Source: Dyella acidisoli (GTDB taxonomy: Bacteria > Pseudomonadota > Gammaproteobacteria > Xanthomonadales > Rhodanobacteraceae). Taken from it: a stretch of 64,000 nt of DNA. How positions within the stretch are numbered: position 1 is the stretch's first letter; each line of letters starts with the position of its first letter. Below the pieces are notes generated by a model, which worked only from the letters and a program-made list of their open reading frames with translations, was not told where the DNA came from and searched no databases. Shown here in pieces: positions 50,558 to 62,049 of the stretch. The position numbers and the translations under genes are program-made. The stretch is from NCBI RefSeq assembly GCF_030160295.1, contig NZ_BSOB01000006.1:86600-150599 (forward strand), given 5' to 3'.

Positions 50558-52356
50558 CTGCCAACGATTTCGTCCAGATCGGCATTTATCTGGTTGTCCT
50601 TTTGCTGCTCATCAAGCCGATGGGTAGTTATATGGCGCACGTTTTTGCCGACAAGCCCAATCGCATTACCCGTGTAGGCGCCGGTTTTGAGCGCCTGCTC
50701 TATCGCCTCTGCGGCGTGAATGCCGAAGAGGACATGGGCTGGAAGCGCTACGCAATCGCCATGCTGTTGTTCAACGTGTGCGGCATGGTCGCGGTATATG
50801 CATTTCAGCGCCTGCAGCAGTGGCTGCCGCTGAATCCGCAGCACTTCCCGGCGCTGTCACCGGATCTTTCGATCAACACAGCGATCAGCTTCATTACCAA
50901 CACCAACTGGCAGGCTTATTCGGGCGAGTCGGCGATGAGCTACCTCACCCAGATGGCTGCGCTGGCGGTGCAGAACTTCATGTCGGCTGCGACCGGCATT
51001 GCTGTCGCGATCGCTGTCATCCGCGGCTTTGCGCGCAAGACCGTCAAGGGCATCGGCAATTTCTGGGTCGACCTGACGCGCACCACGCTTTACGTGTTGA
51101 TGCCCATCTCATTCCTGCTGGCAATGCTTTTGGTATCGCAGGGTGTGATCCAGAACTTCAAAGCCTATGTGGATGTTCCGGTGGTGCAGACCAGCACGTA
51201 CGCCAACCCGGTGACTGATGCGGCTGGCAACCCTGTCAAGGATGCATCTGGCAACGCCGTGACCAAACCCGCGCAGCTCACCACGGAAACACTGCCAATG
51301 GGTCCGGCTGCTTCGCAGATCGCGATCAAGATGCTGGGTACCAATGGTGGCGGCTTCTTCGGTGCGAACTCCGCGCATCCGTATGAGAACCCGACGCCGT
51401 TCTCCAATTTCCTGCAAATGTTGGCGATCTTCCTGATTCCCGGCGGCTTGTGCCTCACCTTCGGCCAGATGGTGGGTGACAAGCGCCAGGGCTGGGCCAT
51501 TCTCGTCACCATGCTGGTGATCTTCATACCGCTGGCCATTGGCGTGACGGTGGCGGAGCAGGCCGGCAATCCGATCCTGCACACGCTGTCGATCGACCAG
51601 CATGTGTCCGCCTTGCAGTCGGGCGGCAACATGGAGGGCAAGGAAACGCGCTTCGGTATCGCCGCCAGCAGCCTATTCACCGCCATCACCACGGCAGCTT
51701 CGTGTGGTGCCGTGAACAACATGCACGATTCACTGACGCCACTCGGCGGCCTGGTGCCGATGTGGTTGATACAGCTCGGCGAAGTGATCTTCGGCGGCGT
51801 CGGTTCGGGCTTTTACGGCATGATGGCCTTTGCGGTGGTGGCGGTGTTCATCGCCGGCCTGATGGTGGGCCGCACACCCGAATACATCGGCAAGAAGATC
51901 GAAGCATACGAGATGAAGATGGCGAGCCTCGCTGTGCTGATTCCGTGCGCGCTGGTGGTGATCTGCACGGCGATCGCAGTGATGACGCCAGCAGCTACCG
52001 CTACGGTCGGCAATCCCGGCGCCCACGGCTTCAGCGAGATTCTCTATGCCGTAACATCCGCCACTGGCAATAACGGCAGCGCGTTCGGCGGTCTTTCCGC
52101 GAACATTCCCTTCTGGAACGTGATGCTGAGCGTGTGTATGTTCTGGTCGCGCTACACGCTGCCAATCGCCATGCTTGCGCTGGCGGGCTCGCTGGCCGCC
52201 AAGAAGCACGTCCCCGCTTCGGCCGGCACGCTGCCGACCCACACACCCTTGTTTGTGACGCTGCTCGCCAGCGTGGTGATCGTGGTGGGCGCACTTACCT
52301 TCCTGCCTGCATTGGCGCTCGGCCCGATCGCCGAGTACCTGATGTCAGCACATTGA
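50554..52356 (+). CDS. kdpA: KdpA, potassium-binding channel subunit of the Kdp ATPase
   Basis: KdpA forms the selectivity filter of the high-affinity K+ pump. The 600-aa protein has about ten membrane helices and the family's filter-like loops: 'FITNTNWQAYSGESAMSYLT', 'LGTNGGGFFGANSAHPYENP', 'TTAASCGAVNNMHDSLTPLG' and 'SATGNNGSAFGGLSANIPFW'. Length is a little above that of E. coli KdpA, partly from an extracytoplasmic segment 'TDAAGNPVKDASGNAVTKPA'. It is followed by a short hairpin repeat and then kdpB. Confidence 0.97.
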   Translation: MTANDFVQIGIYLVVLLLLIKPMGSYMAHVFADKPNRITRVGAGFERLLYRLCGVNAEEDMGWKRYAIAMLLFNVCGMVAVYAFQRLQQWLPLNPQHFPALSPDLSINTAISFITNTNWQAYSGESAMSYLTQMAALAVQNFMSAATGIAVAIAVIRGFARKTVKGIGNFWVDLTRTTLYVLMPISFLLAMLLVSQGVIQNFKAYVDVPVVQTSTYANPVTDAAGNPVKDASGNAVTKPAQLTTETLPMGPAASQIAIKMLGTNGGGFFGANSAHPYENPTPFSNFLQMLAIFLIPGGLCLTFGQMVGDKRQGWAILVTMLVIFIPLAIGVTVAEQAGNPILHTLSIDQHVSALQSGGNMEGKETRFGIAASSLFTAITTAASCGAVNNMHDSLTPLGGLVPMWLIQLGEVIFGGVGSGFYGMMAFAVVAVFIAGLMVGRTPEYIGKKIEAYEMKMASLAVLIPCALVVICTAIAVMTPAATATVGNPGAHGFSEILYAVTSATGNNGSAFGGLSANIPFWNVMLSVCMFWSRYTLPIAMLALAGSLAAKKHVPASAGTLPTHTPLFVTLLASVVIVVGALTFLPALALGPIAEYLMSAH

Positions 52357-52367
52357 ATGCTCGATAG

Positions 52368-52391
52368 CCCCTCTCCTTATCGAGGAGAGGG
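52368..52391. repeat. Short REP hairpin between kdpA and kdpB
   Basis: CCCTCTCC (52368-52375) pairs with GGAGAGGG (52384-52391). It is related to the CCTCTCCCC-type repeats. Lying inside an operon, it could tune relative kdpA and kdpB expression. Confidence 0.6.
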
Positions 52392-52420
52392 AGTGAAGAA
52401 AAGCACGGAGTTCGAAGAAC

Positions 52421-54491
<2,071 letters not shown>

Positions 54492-54493
<2 letters not shown>

Positions 54494-54758
54494 AGCCTGT
54501 CTACGGTTCCGGCGTGGCCCGCGCCGGTTCTGTTTGCCTGTCGGGCTAGGAGGAACGAAGACGTGTATGTCGATACACAACTGAGTGAGGACGCAGCCCG
54601 GCGGGCAAACAGAGCCGGCCCGGAGGGTTGCCACGGTGCGTCCACCATGCGGCAGCGCGCGGCTTGGCTTGCCAGCCAGGCAAGCGCTGCGCCACGCACT
54701 ACCACCTGGCGGACGCACCGTGACAACGCGGGCTACGCCGGAATCGTAGACAGGCTCT
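54492..54758. repeat. 267-bp three-way-junction repeat element inside the kdp operon
   Basis: Terminal inverted repeats 54492-54522 and 54728-54758 pair at 29 of 31 positions. Inside are two hairpins. In the first, 54523-54547 pairs with 54595-54619, with GTGTAT-gtcg-ATACAC nested in its loop. In the second, 54632-54643 pairs with 54711-54722 (12-bp perfect outer stem). The design is the same as the 287-bp copies A and B, but most of the sequence differs; the ends share GATTCC and a CGTA-CCC-like segment. It starts within the kdpB stop and ends 16 nt before the next gene. Confidence 0.85.
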
Positions 54759-54774
54759 TTTGGAGACGCGCGCT

Positions 54775-54978
54775 ATGCAAACCCTGAAACTGTCTTTTTC
54801 GCTGCCGGACGCCACCCACCCGCAAATGGAATTACGTGTCTCGTCCAACGATTCCGACTGCGATGTGGTGATTGAGTTACCGGTACGCGACCAGTCCAAG
54901 GGAGGCGCCGGCGCGGCGCCCGATACACCGATGTCACCAGAAGACGAATACGTGCTTGGCGGTTACGCCGGCATCTGA
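54775..54978 (+). CDS. Small acidic protein in the kdp operon, unknown function
   Basis: The 67-aa protein has no signal peptide or membrane helix. The first half could form beta-strands ('MQTLKLSFSLPDATHPQMEL', 'DCDVVIELPVRDQ'); the second half is Gly/Ala/Pro-rich and ends 'SPEDEYVLGGYAGI'. I do not recognise a family. GGAG lies 9 nt upstream of ATG 54775, which supports translation. It lies between the repeat and the outer-membrane protein gene and is probably co-transcribed with kdpB-kdpC. Confidence 0.55.
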   Translation: MQTLKLSFSLPDATHPQMELRVSSNDSDCDVVIELPVRDQSKGGAGAAPDTPMSPEDEYVLGGYAGI

Positions 54979-55043
54979 AATCCCCCACATCGGCGTCGCT
55001 TACTGGGCGATGCCGTCCAGTAACGACTCTTCGAGAGGAAGGT

Positions 55044-56525
55044 ATGTATTACAAGAAGGCTCTAGCCGCAGCGATCATGCTGTCCGCGGCACCGGTTTTT
55101 TCGCAGGCGATGGCGCAGTCCACCAACGTCAGCAACATGCCGGCAAGCACCAGCCTGCCCGCGTCGCCCGTTGCGGCCGAAAGCGGTGATTGCAGCAAGG
55201 GTTTCCTCTCCCGTTTCGCCGCAGCCTACCGCGAGGATGCGCAGCCGGCCGATCCGAATGCCGCGCCCGCTAAGCGCCGCGCCATGGACGCTCCATTCGA
55301 TTCACCGCCCTTTCCAAGCTCGGAATGGCAGATGGGTGGCGTAGCCGCACCCATCGGCGTACCGGATACCAATAACACTTATCCGCTGGAGAAAGCACTG
55401 AGCTGCACCAAGCTCGGCGGGTGGATGCAGCGCAACCGCATCGAGATCTTCGGCTGGGTGACGCCGGCGGCGAACGCCAGCAGCTCCAACTTCAGTAATT
55501 TCCCACTGTCCTACAACACACGCCCGAACCGCGTGGAACTGGACCAGCTCGTCACCAACATCACGCGCGTTGAAGACACCGTACAAACCGATCACGTCGA
55601 CTGGGGTTTCAATATCTCAAACCTCTACGGCTACGACTATCACTACACCGTTACCAAGGGCATCTTCAGCAATCAACTGCTGAACAATCCTGCGCCGAAT
55701 CAGCCGCTCAACGGCAAGATCTACGGTGACGACCCGATGCTGTTCTACGGCGACATTTATATTCCGTGGGTCGCCCAGGGCATGGTTGTTCGTGTAGGTC
55801 GCTGGCTATCGCTGCCAGACATCGAAGCGCAGTTCTCACCGCAGAACTACCTGATGACGCACTCGGTCCTGTACACGGTCGACCCGTATACGCAGACGGG
55901 CATCATGACCACCACGCGACTCACCCAGCAGTGGACCTTCCAGATCGGCGTGAACGCCAGCAATGACACGGCGCCCTGGAATCATTCGGCACGTCCCTCG
56001 CTGCAAACCTGCGTGCGCTGGGTGTCGGCCGACAACAACGACATGCTTTACCCCTGCGTCAATAACTGGAACAAGTCGGATTACAACTACAACAACGTGC
56101 AGATGTACGTGGCCACCTGGGGCCATCGCTTCAACCAGCATTTCCACATGCTGACTGAGGCGTATCGCATGTATGGCCGCAATGTCCCAGGCTTCGGGCC
56201 GGGCGGCACTCCTGGTGTTGCAGGATCTGCTTCGCTGCCCGGCACAGCGGGCGAATTCGGCATCGTCAACTACCTGAACTTCGAGTTGAACCCCAGCAAC
56301 ATGCTGTCGTTCCGCAACGAGTTCTACAACGACGAAAAGGGCCAGCGTACCGGCTTCGCCACGCGCTACAGCAGTCACACGCTGGGTATTACGCACTGGG
56401 TTTCGCAAGACTTGGAAATCCAGCCGGAAATCCGCTACGAGCGCTCGTACGACACCAATGCGTATAACGCGGGCAAGAAGGATTACCAGGTCATTGCCCT
56501 GCTCGACGCGATCATTCACTACTGA
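55044..56525 (+). CDS. Outer-membrane beta-barrel protein (BBP2/porin-like) within the kdp operon
   Basis: The 493-aa protein has a signal peptide ('[20 protein letters not shown]', then QAMAQ), a Pro/Ala-rich linker and a long beta-barrel. The barrel has '[20 protein letters not shown]', '[20 protein letters not shown]' and '[20 protein letters not shown]', and ends '[11 protein letters not shown]'. It resembles the outer-membrane beta-barrel families of porin type (PF07642-like). It sits between kdpB and kdpC, only 11 nt before kdpC, so it belongs to the operon. Inferred role: outer-membrane entry of K+ for the Kdp pump. Cysteines in the barrel ('LSCTK', 'QTCVRW', 'MLYPCVNNW') may form disulfides. 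Confidence 0.82.
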   Translation: MYYKKALAAAIMLSAAPVFSQAMAQSTNVSNMPASTSLPASPVAAESGDCSKGFLSRFAAAYREDAQPADPNAAPAKRRAMDAPFDSPPFPSSEWQMGGVAAPIGVPDTNNTYPLEKALSCTKLGGWMQRNRIEIFGWVTPAANASSSNFSNFPLSYNTRPNRVELDQLVTNITRVEDTVQTDHVDWGFNISNLYGYDYHYTVTKGIFSNQLLNNPAPNQPLNGKIYGDDPMLFYGDIYIPWVAQGMVVRVGRWLSLPDIEAQFSPQNYLMTHSVLYTVDPYTQTGIMTTTRLTQQWTFQIGVNASNDTAPWNHSARPSLQTCVRWVSADNNDMLYPCVNNWNKSDYNYNNVQMYVATWGHRFNQHFHMLTEAYRMYGRNVPGFGPGGTPGVAGSASLPGTAGEFGIVNYLNFELNPSNMLSFRNEFYNDEKGQRTGFATRYSSHTLGITHWVSQDLEIQPEIRYERSYDTNAYNAGKKDYQVIALLDAIIHY

Positions 56526-56535
56526 GGTAACCGCC

Positions 56536-57114
56536 ATGAGCCGGTTGATTCGCAATGCCGTATCGATGTTACTGGTGATGACGCTCATCACCGGCATCGC
56601 CTACCCGCTGGTGGCCACCGGCGTGGCGCAGGTGCTGTTCCCACATCAGGCCAACGGCAGCCTGATCGAAAAGGACGGCAAGCCGATCGGTTCCGAACTG
56701 ATCGGCCAATACTTCGACGACCCCAAGTATTTCTGGGGTCGTCCTTCGGCCACCACGCCGCAGCCGTACAACGGCACGGGGTCGAACGGCTCCAACCTGG
56801 GTCCGACCAATCCGGCGCTGCGCGATGCCGTGCAGCAACGCATCGATGCCTTACGCAAGGCCGATCCGGGCAATACCACTCCGGTGCCGGCGGATCTGGT
56901 GACGGCGTCGGGTAGCGGCCTCGATCCGGAGATCAGTCCGGCGGCTGCGCAATATCAGGTGGCACGCGTGGCACGTGTGCGTCATCTGAGCGATGAGCAG
57001 GTGAAGGCGCTGGTGGCGAAGTTCACGCAGGGACGGCAGCTTGGCTTGCTGGGAGAGCCGAGGGTGAATGTGCTGCAGTTGAATGTGGCGCTGGATGGAT
57101 TGCAGACGCGGTGA
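56536..57114 (+). CDS. kdpC: KdpC subunit of the Kdp potassium pump
   Basis: KdpC is the single-pass subunit that helps ATP binding by KdpB. The 192-aa protein has one N-terminal membrane helix ('[20 protein letters not shown]') and the periplasmic domain with '[20 protein letters not shown]', '[16 protein letters not shown]'-like sequence and '[20 protein letters not shown]'. GAGG lies 8 nt upstream of the ATG. Length is normal. It is followed by a REP pair and kdpD. Confidence 0.96.
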   Translation: MSRLIRNAVSMLLVMTLITGIAYPLVATGVAQVLFPHQANGSLIEKDGKPIGSELIGQYFDDPKYFWGRPSATTPQPYNGTGSNGSNLGPTNPALRDAVQQRIDALRKADPGNTTPVPADLVTASGSGLDPEISPAAAQYQVARVARVRHLSDEQVKALVAKFTQGRQLGLLGEPRVNVLQLNVALDGLQTR

Positions 57115-57124
57115 GCCACATACG

Positions 57125-57280
57125 CCCTCTCCCCTCCGGGGAGAGGGTTGGGGTGAGGGGCCAATCTTGCGAAGCAGCCACGCCACTGCTGTAGTGCGGA
57201 GCAAAATATCTTCCCGACAAGTTTGAGGTTTATGGCAAGCCTGGCCCCTCACCCTAACCCTCTCCCCGAAGGGGAGAGGG
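57125..57280. repeat. REP pair between kdpC and kdpD
   Basis: CCCTCTCCCCTCCGGGGAGAGGG (57125-57147) plus TTGGGGTGAGGGG faces CCCCTCACCCTAA plus a second hairpin that ends at 57280. It is the same family and orientation as at 9674 and 47284. It fills nearly all of the 193-bp gap and could separate expression of the pump genes from that of the sensor. Confidence 0.85.
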
Positions 57281-57307
57281 AATTGACCTCGCAAGCCTGA
57301 CAATCCC

Positions 57308-59965
57308 ATGACCGACACCTCCCGTGACGCCCGCGCCGATGCCCTGCTTGATGTCGTGCAGGAAGAAAGCAGCCGCCGATTGAAAATCTTTCTCGGTGCA
57401 GCGCCGGGCGTCGGCAAGACCTACGCCATGCTTTCTGCCGCACGCGAATTGAAGCGGCAAGGCGTGGACGTGGTCGTCGGCCTGGTGGAAACCCATGGTC
57501 GCGCAGAAACTGCTGCGCTGCTGGAAGGGCTGGAAATACTGCCGCGGCTCACGTTGAACTACCAAGGGCGCGAATTCACCGAATTCAACGTGGACGCAGC
57601 GCTGGCGCGCAAACCCGACATCCTGCTGGTCGACGAACTCGCACACCGCAACGTGCCCGGCAGCCGGCACGAACGGCGCTGGCAGGACATCGCTGAACTG
57701 CTCGACGCAGGCATCGAGGTCTACACCGCACTCAACGTGCAACACCTGGAAAGCCTCAACGACCAGGTGCGCCGCATCACCAACATCACCGTGCGCGAAA
57801 CAGTGCCGGATGCCGTTCTGGATCGCGCACGCGACATCGTGCTGGTCGACCTGCCCCCACGCGAGCTGATCGATCGCCTGCGACAAGGCAAGGTCTATGT
57901 GCCGGAAACAGCAGCCGCTGCGCTGGATTCTTTCTTTTCACCCACCAATCTCGCTGCCCTGCGCGAGCTGGCGGTAGATACGGTCGCCGGCCATGTCGAC
58001 AGCGACTTGCGTGAACACATGCTCGCGCGCGGCGGCAAGATGCCGGTACGCCGCCGCGTGATGGCTGCGATCGACGGTCACGCGCAGAGCGAATATCTGG
58101 TACGTGTTGCGCGCCGCATTGCCGAACGCCGCGGCGCGCCGTGGACGGTGGTCTTTGTCGACACCGGCGCCACCTTGGATGAAGCACGCCGCGAACGCAT
58201 CGACACCGCAATGCGCCTGGCTCGCCGGCTCGGTGGTGACGCCACCGTGCTGCGCGGCCATGCGATCGCCGATGAACTGCTGGTGCATGCCGATCGCGAA
58301 GGCGTCGGCCAGATCATTCTGGGGCGCACGCGCGAGCGCCTTATCGCGCGCATGCTCGGACGCTCGCTCACCCAGCAGCTGCTGCGCCGTGGCGCGCATC
58401 TGGAACTTACCATCATCGCTACGCCCGCCGAACGCGTACGTGCGCGCAAGCGGCTGCGGCTAATGCCGATGTATGGTCGCCGGGACGAGTACATCTTCGC
58501 CACTATCGTCACCGCAATAGCCATCGGCCTGGCTTTCATCGCTGATCGCTATCTTTCGGTCGCCAACCTGGCGCTGATCTTCCTCATCGCAGTGATGACG
58601 GTAGCGGTGCGCACGCGCATGGCGGTGGCTGTCTATACGGCGACGATGTGCTTTCTCGGCTACAACTTCTTCTTCGCGCCGCCGCGCTACACCCTGGCCA
58701 TCGCCAATTCCGACGATGTATTGGCCGTAACACTGTTTTTTGCAGCCGCATTGATTTGCAGCCGCCTGGCAACCCGCTTGGCCAGCCAGGTGGAATCGCT
58801 GCGCGCCGCGCACGATTACTCGCATGCATTGCTCACGCTGGGCCAGCGGCTTTCAGCCAGCACGGATGCGGACGGCATACGCAACGTGGGTTGCGCTGCA
58901 CTTGCACGCGCTTTGCGTTGCGAAGTCGCCATCCTGGCGCGTGACGTGGAGCACCGCCTGCAGATCGCCGCCAACAGTTCGCGCACGCTCACCTTGACCA
59001 CCCAGGATCTCGCCGCGGCGGAATGGTGCGAGCAGCATGCCGAAGCGGCAGGTCGCTACACCGATACGCTCAATGCTGCGCGCTGCTGGATGCTGCCGCT
59101 GGGTACGGAAGATCATCATCTGGGCGTAGCTGCGCTGCGCTTCGAAAACGGTGTTTCGCCGGATATCGAACGACGCAGCCTGGCCTTGGCGATGGTGCAA
59201 GATATCGGTCAGGCACTGGAACGCGCACGGCTAGCATCCGAGTTGGAAGGCGCGCGCGTGCAGGGTGAAACCGAGCGTTTGCGCAATGCCCTGCTTTCTT
59301 CCGTGTCGCACGATCTGCGTTCGCCGTTGGCGTCGATGATCGGCTCGGCCGGCACGCTTTCCAACTACGGGGATCAACTGCCTGCGACCGAACGCAAGGA
59401 ACTGCTCGAAGCGATTCTTGGCGAAGGCCAGCGCCTGGACCGCTATATCCAGAATTTGCTGGACATGACGCGCCTGGGCCATGGCACGCTCAAACTCAAT
59501 CGCGACTGGACCGATTCCGCTGAAATCGTGGCCTCCGCCATTACGCGCATGCGCAAGCTGTTTCCTGAATTGCGCGTCGATACGGTACTGCCCGATGAAA
59601 CCGTGCTGCTGTTCGTACATCCGGCACTGATCGAGCAGGCACTGTTCAACATCCTGGAAAATGCTGCGCGTTTTTCGCCACCCGGCGAACCGGTGCGAGT
59701 GATTGTGCGCGTGGCAGGTGACCGCCTCTTCATCGACGTCGTCGACCGCGGTCCCGGTATTCCGGAAGAGGAGCGCGCGCGCATTTTCGACATGTTCTAT
59801 TCCGTTGCGCGTGGCGACCGTGCACCGCAAGGTACCGGCCTTGGCCTTGCGATCTGTCGCGGCATGATCGGCGCGCATGGCGGCAGCGTGGAAGCCTTGC
59901 CGGGCGACGGCGTTGGTACCACCATTCGCATCAGCCTTCCCCTTCCCTCTCCACCATCGCCATGA
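57308..59965 (+). CDS. kdpD: KdpD, turgor/K+ sensor histidine kinase
   Basis: The 885-aa protein has the cytoplasmic KdpD N-terminal domain with Walker A 'IFLGAAPGVGKTYAMLSAAR' and 'DILLVDELAHRNVPGSRHER'. A Usp-like domain (~250-370), four membrane helices (~395-500, 'FLGYNFFFAPPRYTLAIANS'), a GAF-like domain and the kinase core follow. The core has H-box 'SSVSHDLRSPLASMIGSAGT', N-box 'NILENAARFSPPG' and G-boxes 'DRGPGIPEEE', 'GTGLGLAICRGM'. It phosphorylates KdpE when K+ is scarce. Its stop overlaps the kdpE start by 4 nt. Confidence 0.96.
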   Translation: MTDTSRDARADALLDVVQEESSRRLKIFLGAAPGVGKTYAMLSAARELKRQGVDVVVGLVETHGRAETAALLEGLEILPRLTLNYQGREFTEFNVDAALARKPDILLVDELAHRNVPGSRHERRWQDIAELLDAGIEVYTALNVQHLESLNDQVRRITNITVRETVPDAVLDRARDIVLVDLPPRELIDRLRQGKVYVPETAAAALDSFFSPTNLAALRELAVDTVAGHVDSDLREHMLARGGKMPVRRRVMAAIDGHAQSEYLVRVARRIAERRGAPWTVVFVDTGATLDEARRERIDTAMRLARRLGGDATVLRGHAIADELLVHADREGVGQIILGRTRERLIARMLGRSLTQQLLRRGAHLELTIIATPAERVRARKRLRLMPMYGRRDEYIFATIVTAIAIGLAFIADRYLSVANLALIFLIAVMTVAVRTRMAVAVYTATMCFLGYNFFFAPPRYTLAIANSDDVLAVTLFFAAALICSRLATRLASQVESLRAAHDYSHALLTLGQRLSASTDADGIRNVGCAALARALRCEVAILARDVEHRLQIAANSSRTLTLTTQDLAAAEWCEQHAEAAGRYTDTLNAARCWMLPLGTEDHHLGVAALRFENGVSPDIERRSLALAMVQDIGQALERARLASELEGARVQGETERLRNALLSSVSHDLRSPLASMIGSAGTLSNYGDQLPATERKELLEAILGEGQRLDRYIQNLLDMTRLGHGTLKLNRDWTDSAEIVASAITRMRKLFPELRVDTVLPDETVLLFVHPALIEQALFNILENAARFSPPGEPVRVIVRVAGDRLFIDVVDRGPGIPEEERARIFDMFYSVARGDRAPQGTGLGLAICRGMIGAHGGSVEALPGDGVGTTIRISLPLPSPPSP

Positions 59966-60660
59966 CTGCTGCCAATCCTTGCGTGCTGGTCGTCGATGAC
60001 GAGACGCAGATCCGCAAGTTCCTCGATATCGGCTTGCGCGCCGAAGGCTACGACGTGTTGCTTGCTGCAAATGGCGGCGAAGGCCTGGCGCTGGCAGCGA
60101 CACGCAATCCTGACCTGATTATTTTGGATATCGGCCTGCCCGACCGTGAAGGCCACGAAGTGCTGGCTGAATTGCGGCAATGGACGCAGGTGCCGGTGCT
60201 GATGCTCTCCGTGCGCGACACGGAACAGGAAAAGGTGAAAGCGCTGGATGCGGGCGCGAACGACTACATGACCAAGCCGTTCGGCATTCAAGAGCTGATG
60301 GCACGCTTGCGCGCGCTGATGCGCAACCGCGCCACGCAGTCGGAGGCACCGCCGCGCTATGAAGACGATCGCTTGCATATCGATCTCGGCTTGCGCGAAG
60401 TCACGCTGGACGGGGAACTGCTCGCGCTCACGCGCAAGGAATATGCGGTGCTTGCGATGCTCGTTCGGCACGCAGGACGCGTGGTGAGTCAGCAGCAGTT
60501 ATTGCGCGAGATATGGGGTGGCACGCATGTGCAAGACACGCATTATCTGCGCATTGTGCTCGGCAAGTTGCGGCAGAAGTTGGGAGATGATCCGACGACA
60601 CCGCGATGGCTGAAGACGGAGCCGGGCGTGGGGTATCGGTTTTTAGCGGGGAATGGGTGA
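59962..60660 (+). CDS. kdpE: KdpE, response regulator of the kdp operon
   Basis: The 232-aa OmpR-type regulator has a receiver domain with the phospho-acceptor Asp in 'DLIILDIGLPDREGHEVLAE', a conserved Lys in 'GANDYMTKPFGIQELMARLR', and a C-terminal winged helix ('LTRKEYAVLAMLVRHAGRVV', 'YLRIVLGKLRQKLGDD'). It is translationally coupled to kdpD. It is expected to activate the promoter upstream of the small peptide gene at 50336. Confidence 0.96.
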   Translation: MTAANPCVLVVDDETQIRKFLDIGLRAEGYDVLLAANGGEGLALAATRNPDLIILDIGLPDREGHEVLAELRQWTQVPVLMLSVRDTEQEKVKALDAGANDYMTKPFGIQELMARLRALMRNRATQSEAPPRYEDDRLHIDLGLREVTLDGELLALTRKEYAVLAMLVRHAGRVVSQQQLLREIWGGTHVQDTHYLRIVLGKLRQKLGDDPTTPRWLKTEPGVGYRFLAGNG

Positions 60661-60692
60661 ACCATTGATGGTGGTCACCCTTGCTTTTTTTG

Positions 60693-60772
60693 CCGTCATT
60701 CCCGCGAAAGCGGGAATCCATTGGGCTCTCAAGCAAGAGCGAAGATGGATTCCCGCTTTCGCGGGAATGACG
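60693..60772. repeat. REP pair of the GTCATTCCCGCGAAAGCGGG family
   Basis: The unit starts CCGTCATTCCCGCGAAAGCG and ends with the complementary arrangement ...CGCGGGAATGACG, so the whole is an 80-bp palindrome. Same family as 8559-8657. It lies between convergent kdpE and hemY. Confidence 0.85.
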
Positions 60773-60789
60773 ACCAGGCAAGACCGAAC

Positions 60790-62049
60790 TTATTCTTTCA
60801 ACCGCGGCACCCCGTGCACATCGCGCTCTTCGATCGCGATCGGCCGCGTATCCAGCCTTCCGCCAACAAGACCGCCTTCCGGTAGCGGCTCCGTCACATC
60901 GCCACGCACCAACGCGATGGCGTTGCGGTAGCAGCGCTGCGCAAGTGCGGCATCGCCAAGACCAGTGTAAGTATCACCCAGGGCTTCCCATGCACTCGCA
61001 TTGGGCGCCAAGGCCAGCGAACGTTCCAGATAGGGACGTGCTTTGGCCCAAAGATTCAGTCGCACACTCATGCGGCCCAGCGTAAGCAGCAGACTGGGAT
61101 CATTGGGATGCGCGTCGAGCCAGCCTTCGGCACGGCGCATGCGCGCCTCGAGATCGTCGCCAGCCAACAAGCCGTAGGTCTCCACCAGTTGCGGCGACCA
61201 TTCGCGGCGCAGCGCGGATTCCACTTCGTCCATCGCCGGCAGCACGAGGCCATAACTTGCAGCCTTGCGCGCGTATGCATCGATGACCGCCGGTGCGCGA
61301 CGCTGCGCTTTCGGCAATTGCGACCATAGCGTGTTCAATACCGCGCCATCGCCGGCTGCTTGAATGCTGGCGACCAGCACCTGCGTTTCGAGTGCGCTGT
61401 AGGCGCGTGCGCTCATCACGCCGCTCTTCTGCAACGGCTCAAGTGCGCTGCGCGCACGGCGCGTATCGCCAGCCGCCAGCGCGGCAAGCACGAGTTCGCG
61501 CCAACCACCGGGGCTGAGATTGCCGCTGTCGCCTTCGGGCGTGAGCAGCGCAAGTGCTTCGGCCGACTTGCCATCGCGGCGCAATACACGTGCGCGCAAT
61601 ACACGCGCTGCGCGCGGGGCGACTTGCGAAGCCTGATTCAGCGCCTCGAGTGCACGCACATGTTCACCACGCCGCGATGCAGCTTCTGCAGCCGCAAGCA
61701 GTGCCGGGCCACGCAGTGCATCCAGACGTGATGCACGATGCAGATCGCGCTCGGCATCACCATGGCGACCTTCCATCAACGCGACCAAGCCATCCGCAAG
61801 TCGCTGCCGGCTCAAGCGGCGATGCCGGCGCGAAAAGGCGCCGAACGGCCAGCGCACGACACGCCATGCCACACCGAGAACGGCCCACGCCAGCAACAGG
61901 ATGAACACCGCAGCCAGCAAGCTGGTTTGCACGTTGATGCCGCGAAAGCGAATCAACATATAACCAGGATCTTCGGTCACCCAATGCCAGCCGAAAGCCG
62001 CCAGCGCGGAGACGATCACCAACGCCAGGATCCAGCGCCATACCTTCAT
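60790..62049 (-). CDS. hemY: HemY, membrane-anchored TPR protein of the hem cluster
   Basis: The 419-aa protein has two N-terminal membrane helices ('WILALVIVSALAAFGWHW', 'LLAAVFILLLAWAVLGVAWR'), the HemY_N segment 'YMLIRFRGINVQTSLLAAVF', and a long TPR-like helical region with 'AWEALGDTYTGLGDAALAQR' near the end. Gammaproteobacterial HemY is encoded with hemX and hemD and is linked to heme or tetrapyrrole metabolism, but its reaction is not defined. It overlaps hemX by 4 nt. Confidence 0.92.
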   Translation of the reverse strand: MKVWRWILALVIVSALAAFGWHWVTEDPGYMLIRFRGINVQTSLLAAVFILLLAWAVLGVAWRVVRWPFGAFSRRHRRLSRQRLADGLVALMEGRHGDAERDLHRASRLDALRGPALLAAAEAASRRGEHVRALEALNQASQVAPRAARVLRARVLRRDGKSAEALALLTPEGDSGNLSPGGWRELVLAALAAGDTRRARSALEPLQKSGVMSARAYSALETQVLVASIQAAGDGAVLNTLWSQLPKAQRRAPAVIDAYARKAASYGLVLPAMDEVESALRREWSPQLVETYGLLAGDDLEARMRRAEGWLDAHPNDPSLLLTLGRMSVRLNLWAKARPYLERSLALAPNASAWEALGDTYTGLGDAALAQRCYRNAIALVRGDVTEPLPEGGLVGGRLDTRPIAIEERDVHGVPRLKE

